Assembly (NCBI GenBank): GCA_021014325.1
Contig: CM037462.1
Coordinates: 17,380,135 to 17,444,134 of the forward strand
Source: Plazaster borealis
Lineage: Eukaryota > Echinodermata > Asteroidea > Forcipulatida > Labidiasteridae
Direction of reading: 5' to 3'
Length of the DNA: 64,000 bases
Below the pieces are notes generated by a model that saw nothing but the letters and a program-made list of their open reading frames with translations, ran no database searches and had not been told where the DNA came from. How positions within the stretch are numbered: the first letter of the stretch is position 1; the number at the start of each line of letters is the position of its first letter. Made by a program: the position numbers and the translations under genes. Below, in pieces: positions 45,804 to 57,344 of the stretch.

Positions 45804-47600
45804 TATGTTGTAGCTTGGCAAATTCACACATACAAATGATGTAATTATGACTTCTTAATACCTGTTAATAGGGTTTGAGCAACTTGATTCTCCTTTTGTA
45901 GGACTCTTTCACACTTAAAAATATCCTCCTGAAGGTGTCTTGGTGTGAAGTTGACGCAACAATCTGTCACGCTTGATGACCAAGCCGTGTGTTGTGTTTT
46001 CAATATCGAATGTCTCTTCTTGTTTTTGTTACAAGCGTGGAATGAAAATGTGAAAATGAAGAAGAAAAAACAGGGTGGGGGAAACAGCCTAAGACACTTC
46101 TTGTGTGTGGACTAAAATTGTCAGAAAGAAAAAGAAAAAAAAAAGCAGGATTTAAAAATGTTGCGTGGTGGGAAACAATCTAGAAAGCCTTTTTTCCTGA
46201 TGACAGTCAGTGCATACTGATCAAAATGTTGGGTTGTTAAACCACATTTTTTTTTCAGAACCACCACAGCTCGTTAGAGATTTACATTTTAATCACATGG
46301 AATTGACGGTCTTAGTTATGCATGCATATTGACGGTCTTATCAATTTCATGCATTTATTTTGTAGGTGATGTTTAGTTGGGTTCCTTAAATTAACGAAGA
46401 TGCATGATGCATGATAGTTATTCACTACACATTCCCACTTGATCAACACACATTGCAGAGCTGATCTGCTGGAGGTACGGTCTACTGCCCTCTGTAGAAT
46501 CATTCTATTGACGTCGTCGGTGTCGATCAGATCAGAGCTGTAAGAACTTCAACAGGGCCCTCTTGTGACAGTTTTCATCCATCCTCTCATCATTGACGTC
46601 CAATCTTCTTTGATCATCGCTATTGGTTATTGTCACCCCACCTCCTTTCTTTCTGTGAAAGTCCCCAATGAAATCTTGAGCGGATGTGGAAGTAATTAAC
46701 ATTTATATTCTTATTACCTCATCATCATCGTGAGACCAACTCCATACTCTTACTGCGCAGTTCAAAGGAAACAATAATTCCCTCTGCTGTAATTTCTGGT
46801 TATTTTTCCTGTCCCCCTACTTTCCCTGGAAAGGTATTCAAGAGCTAAATCTCAAGGTGGTAGTAGTTGTATGAAAGTCGTTTAACTTTACTCAATATTT
46901 TTTTGTTTTTAGTCATATATTCATGACAAAATGCTCCAATGTATTTAATTGTGGAAGCACAAATTATTATCTGTCATTTTTCTTACCTGATGTAAATGTA
47001 GGCTATCAGCATTTACTGTACACTTGTTCAGTTTTTACTCATTTTCGTACAAGTCATACTTAATTTGATACTCATAAAACAATGCTGAACTGTGGCATTC
47101 ATTATAGAAATACTGCTGTAATCAGTACTCAGTAATCAGTACTTTTTTATTTTCAGTACTGCTTTATAAATATTGTCTCTTGTAACATTCTAAGCACAGT
47201 CTTGAAAATACACTAAATACTTTAACATGAATATAAGTCAAGAAAATGTACTAAACTATAACTGCATGGCTATACTTGTGCAAGTATAGGTTCTTGATAC
47301 TCAGTATTCATACTAAAAAATCAAAAGATTTTTGCCTGAATGGAAATAGCCTTAATGAGAATGTGCCTGGTCAGTCACTCTGTAAACATTGATGAAGTGG
47401 TCTTTTTCGTATTTTTTTACAGTAAGTCCGTGTCTAAATTGACGGCTTTGCTTGGTGGCTGCAGCTATAGCAACAAACACTAGTGCATCAGAATGTTCTT
47501 CAGAAATCTTGCCTGAGCTGTCAAATTGACTCAGACTAATAAGTGTTGATGTTAACATGACATACATGTAGGCCTAACACTTAAAAACTAGCCTCACTTG
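45804..47600. other. Non-coding DNA, nothing recognised
   Basis: No repeat family member, tRNA or credible exon was seen; AT-rich with short homopolymers. Confidence 0.45.
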
Positions 47601-47621
47601 CTACTTCAACTTCAGTACTGG

Positions 47622-47769
47622 AATTGACCGTGCAAGTCTCGCGCGTATTCAAACATTTTTGGGACCACTATGGTCCCACGTTCATTGCTTTAACGCGTGA
47701 AGGAAACAAACTCGCGTACTTTAACGGGTCCCAATGTTCGAATACACGCGAGGCTTGCACAGTCTATTA
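47622..47769. mobile_element. Inverted-repeat element with TCGCG arms
   Basis: Left arm ATTGACCGTGCAAGTCTCGC then GCGTATTCAAACATT. The right arm, AATGTTCGAATACACGCGAG then GCTTGCACAGTCTAT, is its inverse. A small internal hairpin GGGACCA-CTA-TGGTCCC lies at 47661-47677. A diverged copy at 44472-44575 keeps the same internal hairpin (GGACCATTGTGGTCC). Confidence 0.6.
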
Positions 47770-47932
47770 CAAGAAGGCCACAGAGGTCATGGCCTCTGTT
47801 GCCCCGCTTGTCTTGGCCTTGGTAGCCCTTCAAATGGTTCCCATAGACTCAATGATTTCCGAATGAAAGTGCCCTTCGCAAAATAAAAGTGGCCTTGCCC
47901 TCTCAAAGATGAAACTCCTGGCCTGCAACTTG
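47768..47932 (+). repeat. GCCATGGCCTCTG repeat
   Basis: GGCCACAGAGGTCATGGCCT, CTGTTGCCCC, AAAGTGCCCTTCGCAAAATA and GATGAAACTCCTGGCCTGCA match 9.6 kb. It abuts the TCGCG element on its left. Confidence 0.6.
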
Positions 47933-49119
47933 AGGTTTTATGTTTATGAACTCGTACTCATACCTCACCTTTAAATTCTGGAGGTCGACCTCTAATAACT
48001 TTCCGAAGAAGAGTCTGCATTTTCACATATCACATGGATTCCCATAAATATCGTTACCTTCACAAGAACAATTATATTCTCATGAATTATTCCATTTGTG
48101 TTGATGTGCAGTGCCAGAAGAATGTATTGGAGAAATTCAGATTGTGAACAGAGGTTTGTTCCTTCATAGCAACTATACAGAAATGTTCTATGTGTTGTTG
48201 TTGTTGTTGTTTGTCTGGGGGAGGGGGGTAGAGAAACTGCAGTGGTTACATTTGAACAGCTAATAGAATTGAAGTCGACATTTAATTCCACTATCATGGA
48301 CACTTGTTTTGATAAGATTTTTTCTGAAATTTCAGGGAATTGTATGCTTTTTTTATTATTTTGTTTAATGTTTTTATTTAACAAAGCAGAAATTACATGC
48401 AACGTTTTATTGCAATTCCTTAGAATGCAATTAGGGCTGTAAGATTATGAATTTAAGACTCCACAAAAACCTTGGCATTTGTGGCTCAGTACAACATACA
48501 TGTGTCTGCCCACAGCGTAATTATTCAAGCATTAATTATTACCAACCAATGGAAGAATGTGCATCATTGCATGACATCAACATAGAGTTGCATGATAATT
48601 GCGAGTTTAAACAGAAGAAAAAACTTTTATTTTTTTAAAAAAAAATTTGGGGGGGGGGGTAAATATACAGCATCACAGTATAAAATGCCAGCCAGGGTTT
48701 TAAGTTGTAATCAGATTTACTGTAAATCAAAAAAATCGCAAGCTGCAATGTATTTTCAGCCATTGTCAATCAACTGCATGATGAATTTAGGCCTCAGCAT
48801 GACATCCCCGAATGTCTCTATTTCTAGCTAGATGGTACAAATTAACATTGCCCCAGTATACAATTGCAGCTCATCTCTCCACCTCTTTCACTATCCCTTA
48901 CTCCTTTTCCCCTCAAGTGGTGTCCAGTATGTTGTTTTTGTACTCCACATATTGTCTGTTCTACAGCAGATGTGTCTAGTCCAGTTCCTTTTTCTACTTT
49001 CAGCTGCTGCTGCTGAGATGTCTTGCACTCCGATCTGTTCTCTTATCCACTTAAATCTCTTATCCTATCTTTTCCTGTCTTTGTAAGTGATGTTTCTGCA
49101 TAAAACATTTCTCAGATTG

Positions 49120-49308
49120 TGTTTCTAATTGCGGATTATTCTACCTGTGTGGACATTCACTGCTCTAGATTTTCTGCAATATCTCAAAAACGCTACCACC
49201 TTTTGAAATTAAATTTTCACAGGTTAGATTGACTATAGGCCCTATCTACATTTATATAGGATTAAAACAACTGAACGGTTCCAAAAACCAAAGGTATACT
49301 TTGCCTGT
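49120..49308 (-). mobile_element. Right-half fragment of the GTATACC MITE
   Basis: AATTGCGGATTATTCTACCT, ATCTCAAAAACGCTACCACC, TTTTCACAGGTTAGATTGAC and CCAAAAACCAAAGGTATACT match the right half of 9109-9463. Confidence 0.5.
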
Positions 49309-49392
49309 AATTCATACTCAACAAGTGTTACTTTTTGGAAACCCTTACCACTCCTGCATCCCCAATACAAGCTTGAATATTCAAATGAACAT

Positions 49393-49395
<3 letters not shown>

Positions 49396-49428
<33 letters not shown>

Positions 49429-49500
49429 GTTCTTATATAGCGCATTTTACAATAAACGTCTCAATGCGCTTTACATTTATACTGTTCATTCAGGCCACTG
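49396..49500 (-). mobile_element. SINE tail fragment with AAT microsatellite
   Basis: A run of about ten AAT units leads into CAAGTTCTTATATAGCGCAT, AAACGTCTCAATGCGCTTTA. This matches the tail-proximal part of the 37.7 kb SINE in the same orientation. The head is absent. Confidence 0.6.
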
Positions 49501-49913
49501 ACTCAATGATAATATCCCCCAACACCCAAGAATCAACCCTCTATGCACACATCTGCAAAATAAATTCAATCACACTAATTAAATTACACAGACAGGGCCA
49601 TTATTTACACTCAATTAGGTGCAATATAATGCAAGTCTATACACATCAATCTACTTAAAACCAAAGGCAGTGGCACAAGCACTTCGTTCCACATGATCAC
49701 TGCACCATTTGCATTTTCCCCATCTTTTATATTTTAAATCCTTCCTGGGTTCTGATAATGGACATTATTGACATAACATTCATGGCAGGCCTGTGATTTG
49801 CAAGGATTTTTTTTTCATTGACCCACTTTGGCCTTCAGATTTTTGTTGATAGAGGTGAACTTGTCATCACAGAAACAGAAGACTCAGCTCTTGTTCTCTG
49901 TCCTTGCTCTATG

Positions 49914-50286
49914 TTAAAGGCACTGAACACGTTTGGAAATTGTCAAAGACCAGTGTTCTCACTTGGTGTATCCCAACATATGCATAAATTATACAAGCCT
50001 GTGAAAATTTGGGCTCAATTGGTCATCGAAGTTGCAAGAAAATGATGAAAGAAAAAGAAAATTTGTAGTACAAATGTGAGTGCTTTCAGATAGGAATAAA
50101 AACTTCCTGCAAGAAGTTTTTATTATTTTAGTGAGAAATTACCTCTTTCTCAAAAACTACATTACTTCAGAGGGAGTCGTTTCCTACAATGTTTTATACT
50201 ATCAAAAGCTCTCCGTTGCTTGTTACCAAGTAAGTTTTTATGCTAATTTGTTTTGAGTCATTACCAAACGTGTACGATACCTTTAA
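49914..50286 (+). mobile_element. TTAA-bounded MITE
   Basis: TTAAAGGCACTGAACACG to CGTGTACGATACCTTTAA, with the central AACTTCCTGCAAGAAGTT hairpin at about 50101-50118. It is closely similar to the 43.1 kb copy. Confidence 0.7.
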
Positions 50287-50980
50287 GATCAAACCTGAAG
50301 ATTGCTATTTGTGGTAATGTTAAAGAGTCTCCAAACCTCTGAAATGCAACATCCTATACCTTCATCTGTAGAGCAAGAGGATAATGGTATCTGATTTTTT
50401 AGATTGTGTACAATTACCCTTTGCTCTGTGAATTACCTATGTGACGGATTAAGATGTAGGGGTTAGTACTGTAGCAATGTGATATGCAGTATTTCTCATT
50501 GATGTTGTCGCTTGTTGGTTTAAGACCTAAAGGAACAGGGTCTGCATTCAATAAGTGTTGCTTTTTCTCAAACCTCCACCTTGACTTCAGCTAAATCTGT
50601 ATTCCAGTGTCGGACTGGAATTCTTGTCTTTGAGATGTGAGGGGACAAGGCCATTTTCATTACCCTTCAGGAATTGTTTTCTTCTAAAGATGCACCAAGG
50701 CCAAAACCAAAGGCTATATGGAGACAATAATTCACTCACCACTCACTAAAACCCATAGATGTCTTGGGGTCTGTTGTGCTTATCTTCTATTTCATCCATG
50801 TTGTGTGGCTGGACTCACAGGGCCTGTCCGCAATTAGTCATCCAGACTGTTCATGCGCAGTTGACTGTCTAATCTACCGTTAATTAATCATTCTCTTTAA
50901 TCAGCTCCACCCCCATTGTTTATAAAATAATATATTAATTGATGTTGGAATGAGGTTAAGAGGTTAAATTAAACATTTAG

Positions 50981-52143
50981 TTAAAGGCACTGGACACGTT
51001 TGGTAATTGTCAAAGACCAGTATTCTTACTAGGTGTATCCATGGAGGTAGCCTACCTCCATGGTGTATCCCAACATATCGTCAGCAATTTCACGAAGGGC
51101 CAAAAACCTTAAAAATGAAAAACTAATTTTGATTTTTTGGGTGGATTTGACTAAGGTGATCAGAATCTAACTATTTACGAAGTTATAGGTCTCAAAATTG
51201 TCTTGTTTCTTAATTACGCTCAGTTGATAAATGACAAAAACCTCAAGAACCTGGAATTATGTTTTCACGAAGAGCCAAAAACCTTTTTGTCAATTTTTTG
51301 TATACCTTACCACATTGATTGTACAGATGGCACAGTGCCAATCATGAGCGCGCCGGCTTTTGCGTTTTCACGAAGCGCCAAAAACTTAAAAGGACAAAAA
51401 ATAAGCACCACCTGATATTGTGTTTTCACGAAGTGCAGAACAGTGTATTGCTCTACCGCGTGGAATTATCCCTTGGCACGGTGCCAAAAGTGGGTGCTCC
51501 GGCTTTTGCGTTTTCACGAACAGCCAAAAAGTTTATACACGACGCGCTGCATGCAGACCATGTTTTGTAACGTTTTCACGAAGAGAACATTTTGTTAATT
51601 AAATAATTACTCAGTAATTAAACACGTTAGGGACAAAATTGAAACAGATTTGTATGATTTAGGATCTCTTCTTCCCTGACATGTAAAAAATTCCAAGATT
51701 AAATTTCGAATAGTCTACCAACTAGTAGTTTCAAAATTTGCTAAACTTTGCTAAACGGTTTTCTCGAAACAGACATATTTGGCCGCAGGGGACTTTTTGG
51801 CCCTTCGTGAATTTGCTGACGATATGCATAAAATAACAAACCTGTGAAAATTTGGGCTCAATTGGTCATCGAAGTTGCAAGAAAGTAATGAAATAAAAAC
51901 ACCCTTGTTGTACAAATTTGTGTGCTTTCAGATGCCTTAAAAAGGCTTCAGGCCATAAGTCTTTTTCAGATTTAAATATTTTAGTGAAATTACCTCTTTC
52001 TCAAAAACAACGTTACTTCAGAGGGAGTCGTTTCTCACAATGTTTTATACTATCAACAGCTCTCCGTTGCTCGTTACCAAGTAAGTTTTCATGCTCATAT
52101 ATAATTATTTTGAGTAATTACCAAACGTGTCCAGTGCCTTTAA
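50981..52143 (+). mobile_element. TTAA-bounded MITE broken by a TA-flanked element
   Basis: The left part (TTAAAGGCACTGGACACG to CCAACATA) ends at 51077. The right part (TATGCATAAAATAACAAACC to CCAGTGCCTTTAA) resumes at 51823. Everything between is an inserted element. Near 51939 the usual hairpin is replaced by a GCCTTAAAAAGGC sequence, and a 20-bp templated insert forms a palindrome at 51039-51063. Confidence 0.7.
51078..51822. mobile_element. TA-flanked inverted-repeat element with repeated internal motif
   Basis: The termini are TCGTCAGCAATTTCACGAAG and, inverted at the other end, TCGTCAGCAAATTCACGAAG, each continuing GGCCAAAAA. The element is 745 bp and flanked by TA. The uninterrupted host MITE has a single ACATATGCAT here, so TA is the duplicated target, as for Tc1/mariner-type elements. 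The TIR motif TTTTCACGAAGNGCCAAAAA recurs internally at about 51264, 51365, 51424, 51508 and 51571. No transposase frame is present; the small frames inside follow the repeated motif. Confidence 0.7.
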
Positions 52144-52312
52144 AGAGGACTCTAAAGATGTGTTGCAAAAGGTTGCAAAATTGTGTATTTCACTTGTGAG
52201 AATTGCCTTTGGGTTATCATGGTCTTTTTTATGTTTTTAATTTGAGATATTTGGTAGACTTTTTTGAAAATTTTCATCACTCAGAGGGAAGGATTTGGGG
52301 AAATGTTTTCCT

Positions 52313-52685
52313 GTAAAGGGAAGGTTACAGCTTTGGTAATTATTACTCCAAAAATTAATGACCAGAAAAACTTACTTGGTAAAGAGCACTGGAGAGCTGT
52401 TGATATTATAAAACATTAGAAACGACGCCCTTTGAAGAAATGTAGTTTAAGAGAAAGAGGTAATTTTTTCACCGACAAATTTGAATCTGAGAAAGGCTTC
52501 AGGCACCTAAAAGCACACAATTCTATGCAACGAGGGTGTTTTTTTTCTTTCATTATTTTCTTGCAACTTCGATGACCAAGTGGGCCAAAATTTGTACAGG
52601 TTTGTTTATTTTATGCATATGTTGGGGCACACCAAGTGAGGATACTGGTCTTTGACAATTGCCAAAAGTATACCCTACCTTTTAA
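52313..52685 (-). mobile_element. Older relative of the TTAA-bounded MITE
   Basis: GTAAAGGGAAGGTTACAGCT begins it and AAAGTATACCCTACCTTTTA ends it. The interior has AACTTACTTGGTAAAGAGCA, GAAAGAGGTAATTTTTTCAC and TATGTTGGGGCACACCAAGT, parallel to the younger family with more substitutions. Confidence 0.6.
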
Positions 52686-52689
52686 TTAA

Positions 52690-53980
52690 GAATATTGAGT
52701 CTTGGTGCTAACACTCCACATAATGTACACTGCCTCATGTGTGATTTTATACAACCCTTACTTGTGTGTTGTCGTCATCGAGATCTCCTTCTGACTGTGC
52801 ACGGATCCCTGTTAATTATCTCAATATTTGTTTTGAATAAGTCAAATATTTAGCTGATTGCTGAGCCTTGTGTCATCTTCAGAGTCACTGGAATGTTTAT
52901 TTATTCTATCTGCTGTCAGTTGAGGACGCACTCTAGGCAAAGTATATTGTGCTGGATTGAACTTTTATCCGACACTCATTTAACACATTGGAAACCCCTG
53001 TACACTCGCTGAGTGCTAAATATCCCTGTGGTGGTTCTTAAACGCGAGAGACGAAAAACGTGTAAATCGTTTCAAGATTTAATTGTAAATATTAAATAAA
53101 TTATGTGGAATCATCGGAAGTATGATTAAATTCTCAGGAAACTTGCAGCGCGGTCGTTGGTGATAAAAACAAAATGCTGATTTGATTTGATTTGGTGAGG
53201 TACTGACTAGAAACCTTGTTAAAAATGAAATTAGAAAAAGCTTTTACAGGGTTTAAACAAATAAATAAATATGTGAGCCTTTAGTTAAAAAGAAAACTAG
53301 GTGGTGTGTTAACATGATATACAGATATAGTCCAATATCTGCATTAAATGTAATGTGAGAGGGACCTTTAAGATTATTGATTGTTGGAGAAAATGAAAAG
53401 CGAAGAAAATTGTCATTCATTGAGATGATAATAGTCTGGGAAAACCTGAGGGTGAATAATGAAATAGTGTTCTACTTTCCCCTTGAAGTAGGCTGCATCC
53501 CGTAAGGATTGTTGGTTAAAGAAAAACAATTAGTCCATGTAACCTCCCCTGGGTGCTACAATGGAATCTTCCATGTGCTCTCGCTGGTCTTAATTCACCT
53601 TAGATTCATCACAATGAATATGCAATCACGTAACCTCATCTTCTACCAGTAGATGATGCATAACGGCAACCAAGCACAGTATTTAACTGTGCAACGCACC
53701 AAACGTCACAAAGCCATGTTTATTGACCGTAAATATGTACTCAGGTCGTGGGGGAAAAACCTCCACCGGGGCACCCCTTTAAAATAAATAAGTAGATCTG
53801 GGACCACTTTGTGAAATATCATCCAATGGTGGTTAATAACAAAGCTTAAGAAAATAGCTCATCTGTTTTTTATCAATACTCGACGCAAAGTCCATGTCTG
53901 GATATTGGCCCTGGGTTGTATACTGGCCCTGGTTGGTCGTATTTGACTGTGCATGTTCATCCATGAGTGATATTACATAG
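52690..53980. other. Non-coding DNA upstream of the 54.2 kb candidate exon
   Basis: AT-rich, without recognised repeats or exons, up to the GC-richer pocket near 54 kb. Confidence 0.45.
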
Positions 53981-53984
53981 GGGC

Positions 53985-54248
53985 ATCAACTGACGTAATA
54001 AAATTATACACACCTTGGTGAGCCAGATAGCTCTAGCGTCTGCTAGCATTGGGTTTTTAGGCTCGCTACCGGCTAATACAATTTGGGTCTCCGGCCACGA
54101 CGCCTTGGTTTGTTTTTTCGGGGAAGGAATAAGGATTTGATGCAGCAGCAGGCAGTTGGAGCTGCTTTTTCGCCGAGTCTTTTGCGCTAGTGAGATTAGG
54201 GGTATTTGGAGCCGCGTCTCGTATCTTCCGTGTGCAACATTCGATGTC
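53985..54248 (+). promoter_or_regulatory. Possible promoter and 5' leader
   Basis: A GC- and CpG-richer stretch lies directly upstream of the candidate first exon at 54249. A cAMP-response-like site TGACGTAA lies at 53991-53998, followed by an AT-rich stretch ATAAAATTATAC. The part from about 54080 on has CGCC and CGCG clusters. No transcription start can be placed from sequence alone. Confidence 0.22.
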
Positions 54249-54316
54249 ATGGATTGCGATCGCCCATCGCTGGATTTGCAACAGGCTATACTAAGAGCCC
54301 GATTCAAGGCACAGCT
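54249..54316 (+). CDS. Candidate first coding exon (ATG to splice donor)
   Basis: The ATG has a purine at -3 and G at +4. It opens 22 codons plus two bases and runs into a good donor, CT|GTAAGC, at 54317. The peptide starts MDCDRPSLDLQQAILRARFK, and its second half could form a short amphipathic helix. The exon closes a GC- and CpG-richer pocket of about 300 bp in otherwise AT-rich DNA, as a promoter-proximal first exon would. It ends in phase 2. The frame stays open upstream to a TGA near 54137 without another ATG, so this ATG is the natural start. No family is recognised, and no acceptor that would receive it is identified downstream. A 116-codon opposite-strand frame also spans the pocket and looks less protein-like. 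Confidence 0.38.
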
Positions 54317-54847
54317 GTAAGCAACTTTTATTTATTCCTCCTTTTTCTTTTGTATTATAGCCTAATACTTCTTTTCAGTTAGCTTGTCATGAAAGTTACT
54401 TTTTTCTTCTTTAAAATCCCCAAAATGAGTAAACCCCCATCAGAAAATATCTTTGTAGGGATTCGAACTCGTACCAACTTATTGTCATTCTGCTGATATG
54501 TTTATTTCAATTGTGTGTCCTTTCATTTACCCTCTGTGGAAGGTTGTAACTATGAAGTATTTTGATTGCGATATTTTGTTTAATATTCCTCTGTCAGGAA
54601 TTTATTTGAAGATGATGCTACTTGTAGATCGTGGATATTTAGTAAATATTCTAAAATGTTGTGACTTGTAAAAAACAAAACTATTAACACCGTCTCTGTG
54701 ATAATTATATACAACAAACAAGGGAAATTCATAGGATCATTAACTTTTAGCTATGTTTTCTCCTGCTGGTATAGTTTCTGCTGGTAGTTCTTTCATGTTC
54801 GTGTTTTTGACATTAAATAAACAGTAGTTAAACTATGGTACCTGACT

Positions 54848-55041
54848 CTGAGCTGCCAACTCTCCCTGATGCTGCAGAAAGTTCCCTGAAAATAAACCAA
54901 TCTTTCCATGTTCCGATGAACAAATTTGACAATCTCCCTGATTATGGAAACTTTTCCCCTATTATGTTGGATGTAATTCTAAATAATATCACCCTGTTTG
55001 TTGTACAAAATCTCCCTGAATGCAAATGTTGGCCAGCTCTG
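54848..55041 (+). mobile_element. CAGAGCTGCC element with CTGACT flanks
   Basis: It starts CTGAGCTGCCAACTCTCCCT and ends GGCCAGCTCTG. CTGACT lies directly outside both ends (54842-54847 and 55042-55047), a likely target duplication. The interior matches the 9.9 kb copy, plus about 50 bp more. Confidence 0.65.
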
Positions 55042-55054
55042 CTGACTGTCTGTC

Positions 55055-55329
55055 AGGGCTTAAATTTCCACTGAGCTGCAGGTCTTATAACTCCAATATT
55101 TTACCCGACCAGAAATATGTTTACAAGACTATTATAATATTCTTCTTCCTCTTCTAATATTAGCTGAACATTTAGGAGGAGGTTTGGACTTGTAAAGCTA
55201 AAGTATACATTAGTGAAGCTTGAAAAGTAAAAGTTTAGTAAAAACACTAGACTGCAGGACTTATTTGTGATGTTACTGGCCCACTGCTAATATTTCTGGT
55301 CAGTGGTCCAGTGGGTGTTTCGAGTCCCC
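55055..55329 (+). mobile_element. AGGGCTCGAA element, old copy
   Basis: AGGGCTTAAATTTCCACTGA, CTGCAGGTCTTATAAC, CCCGACCAGAAATATG, CTGGCCCACTGCTAATATTT and GGTCCAGTGGGTGTTTCGAG keep the family order with many changes. It lies directly right of the AGCTGCC element at 54848-55041. Confidence 0.5.
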
Positions 55330-56013
55330 ACAGTAGATCCTCTGCAGAAATAAGTTTGTTTAAAATGCCACTCTTCCTCCACCTAATCTTTCCTAAATCA
55401 AATTGTCAGAATTTTCTCTGATTTTTGGCCTGATTTGGATGTTTATCTTGATTGTTCGGACGTAAATGCATACCAACAAAGATAACTAAAAATCATTCCA
55501 TGCTTTCGTTTCCCATGTCCTACCTACTACAATACACAAGTAGACTTCGGGCAACATTTACACTCTTAGGGTCTTAAACTTAGGTAAATTGCTGTCATTT
55601 CCGTCTTACGATATCAAGCTATAAGGAAGCATAATCAGCCTTTACATCTTCCCACCAAAGGAAGGAACAGCAAGATTGAGGCGGTTTGGTTTTGTTACTC
55701 AAGAGAAGCTACCTTTGGACTCTGTTCAATCTATCTTAATGATCTTATCTAAATCAATCATAAGTGACACTCAACTTTGTGCGGTTATTTATCCTCAGAT
55801 CATGTCTTGAAAACCTCCTTGTCAATTTAAGAGCATCACCCACAGGGTTAGCTTTACATAGTAACCATGCTTCCATTTCTTAAATTGATACTTGATTTTT
55901 ATCACTCTTCATTTCAGCCTGTCCTTATTTCCCCCACTGCTCATTCAAGACATAAAATATTTGCTATCAAACAATTTCAAAAAGAATTCTCAGGCCATTT
56001 TGAGAAACAAGTG

Positions 56014-56389
56014 TTAAAGGCACTGTACACGTTTGGTAGTTACTCAAAATATATATTAGCATAAAAACTTACTTGGTAACGAGCAACGGAGAGCTGTTGA
56101 TAGTATGAAACACTGTGAGAAATGACTCCCTCTGAAGTATCGTAGTTTTTGAGAAAGAGGTAATTTCTCACTAAAATAATAAAAGACTTCTTGCAAGAAG
56201 CCTTTTATTTCTATCTGAAAGCACACACATTTGTACAACAAGGGTGTTTTTTCTTTCATCATTTTCTTGCAACTTCAATGACCAATTGAGCCCAAATTTT
56301 TACAGGTTTGTTATTTTATGCATATGTTGGGATACACCAAGTGAGAATACTGGTCTTTGACAATTACCAAACGTGTTCAGTGCCTTTAA
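56014..56389 (-). mobile_element. TTAA-bounded MITE
   Basis: TTAAAGGCACTGTACACG to CGTGTTCAGTGCCTTTAA, with the central hairpin GACTTCTTGCAAGAAGCC at about 56187. It has the same orientation as the 21.4 kb copy. Confidence 0.7.
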
Positions 56390-56417
56390 AGAAATATTTA
56401 GAAACTTAGGTGTTTAC

Positions 56418-56656
56418 AGGGCTGAAAAAAACATGTGGACAATGGCACAAATGTTGTGATTTTCGAATTTTTGCCAGACCTAACAAGCGAACAAGTCCGG
56501 CAGTCTAGCATTTTCTCCCAACACAGGATGGAGGGTTGACTAATTTAGTACTTTAGCTGTTCAGGTCCAGGCCTCCCCCAAAAGGTTCAACAAATATAAG
56601 AGGGCAAGAAATTGTTGATGGTCTTGTAAAGCTACAAGACCTACAAAGTTTGAGCC
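56418..56656 (-). mobile_element. AGGGCTCGAA element, short inverted copy
   Basis: It starts AGGGCTGAAAAAAACATGTG and has AACAAGTCCGGCAGTCTAGC and CTTGTAAAGCTACAAGACCT near the other end before TTTGAGCC, the inverted family order with internal loss. Confidence 0.45.
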
Positions 56657-56689
56657 ATAGATTTGATTTTACTATAAAGTATCAAGATT

Positions 56690-57268
56690 CATCTTAAGAT
56701 GTTCCTTGTTTTAAGACGAGTTGTCATTATTACCATAGTGATTTGTATTGTGACGGCACACTTTGCTTAGCAATGAAAGGTAGAGTCAGCATTTGTTTTT
56801 TGTCAACATAACACTAATTTATTGGCAAAATCATCAAGAAAGATACAATAAAAGTCACCTGTGAAAGTTTCAGTTGAATACAGTGTCTATACCAGTTGAG
56901 AAAACAGCAAAAAGCTGTCATGATATTTTCATCAAGAACTTCAAGTCCATCCACGTTTAGCGGGTACCAACCGCATCTCTTGCCTTATTGAGGTCAGCAT
57001 TAATACAGACACCACAACAAATTTTCCACAAGTCACCTACAGGCGATCTTTGGAGATTCAAATTTGTTTACAAACTTGTATTGATTTCTGATCAACGGGG
57101 GCACTTCAGACAAAATAATTTTGCAGGATGCTTATTACCACCATCATCTTTATAACAAGTGGGCTTTCAGATAAAAAAAATCACAATTTGTCATTACCGA
57201 ACACCTTACCTTTAAGATTAACAACACATCTTAATATTAATTTTAGCTCTTTGTGAAATCAAACCCCG
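56690..57268 (-). mobile_element. Copy of the 1.5 kb inverted-repeat element, split
   Basis: AAGATTCATCTTAAGATG, ACCATAGTGATTTGTATTGT and CACTTTGCTTAGCAAT match the 1493-1642 element in reverse up to about 56774. The last part, ACATCTTAATATTAATTTTA followed by GCTCTTTGTGAAATCAAACC, resumes near 57229. The roughly 450 bp between (AAAGGTAGAGTCAGC to ACCTTACCTTT) looks like an insert with short inverted AAAGGTA ends. Its target site could not be resolved. Confidence 0.5.
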
Positions 57269-57344
57269 GGTTTACTGCTTTGAAATAAATGAAATCAAGA
57301 GAAGACGAAAAGAGCAAACTATATAAAAAGATGTATATAAAGAT

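Noticed and set aside
53957..54307. 116-codon minus-strand frame over the 54 kb pocket
   Set aside because: It mirrors the GC-rich pocket, and the plus strand gives a better ATG plus donor. No family is recognised.
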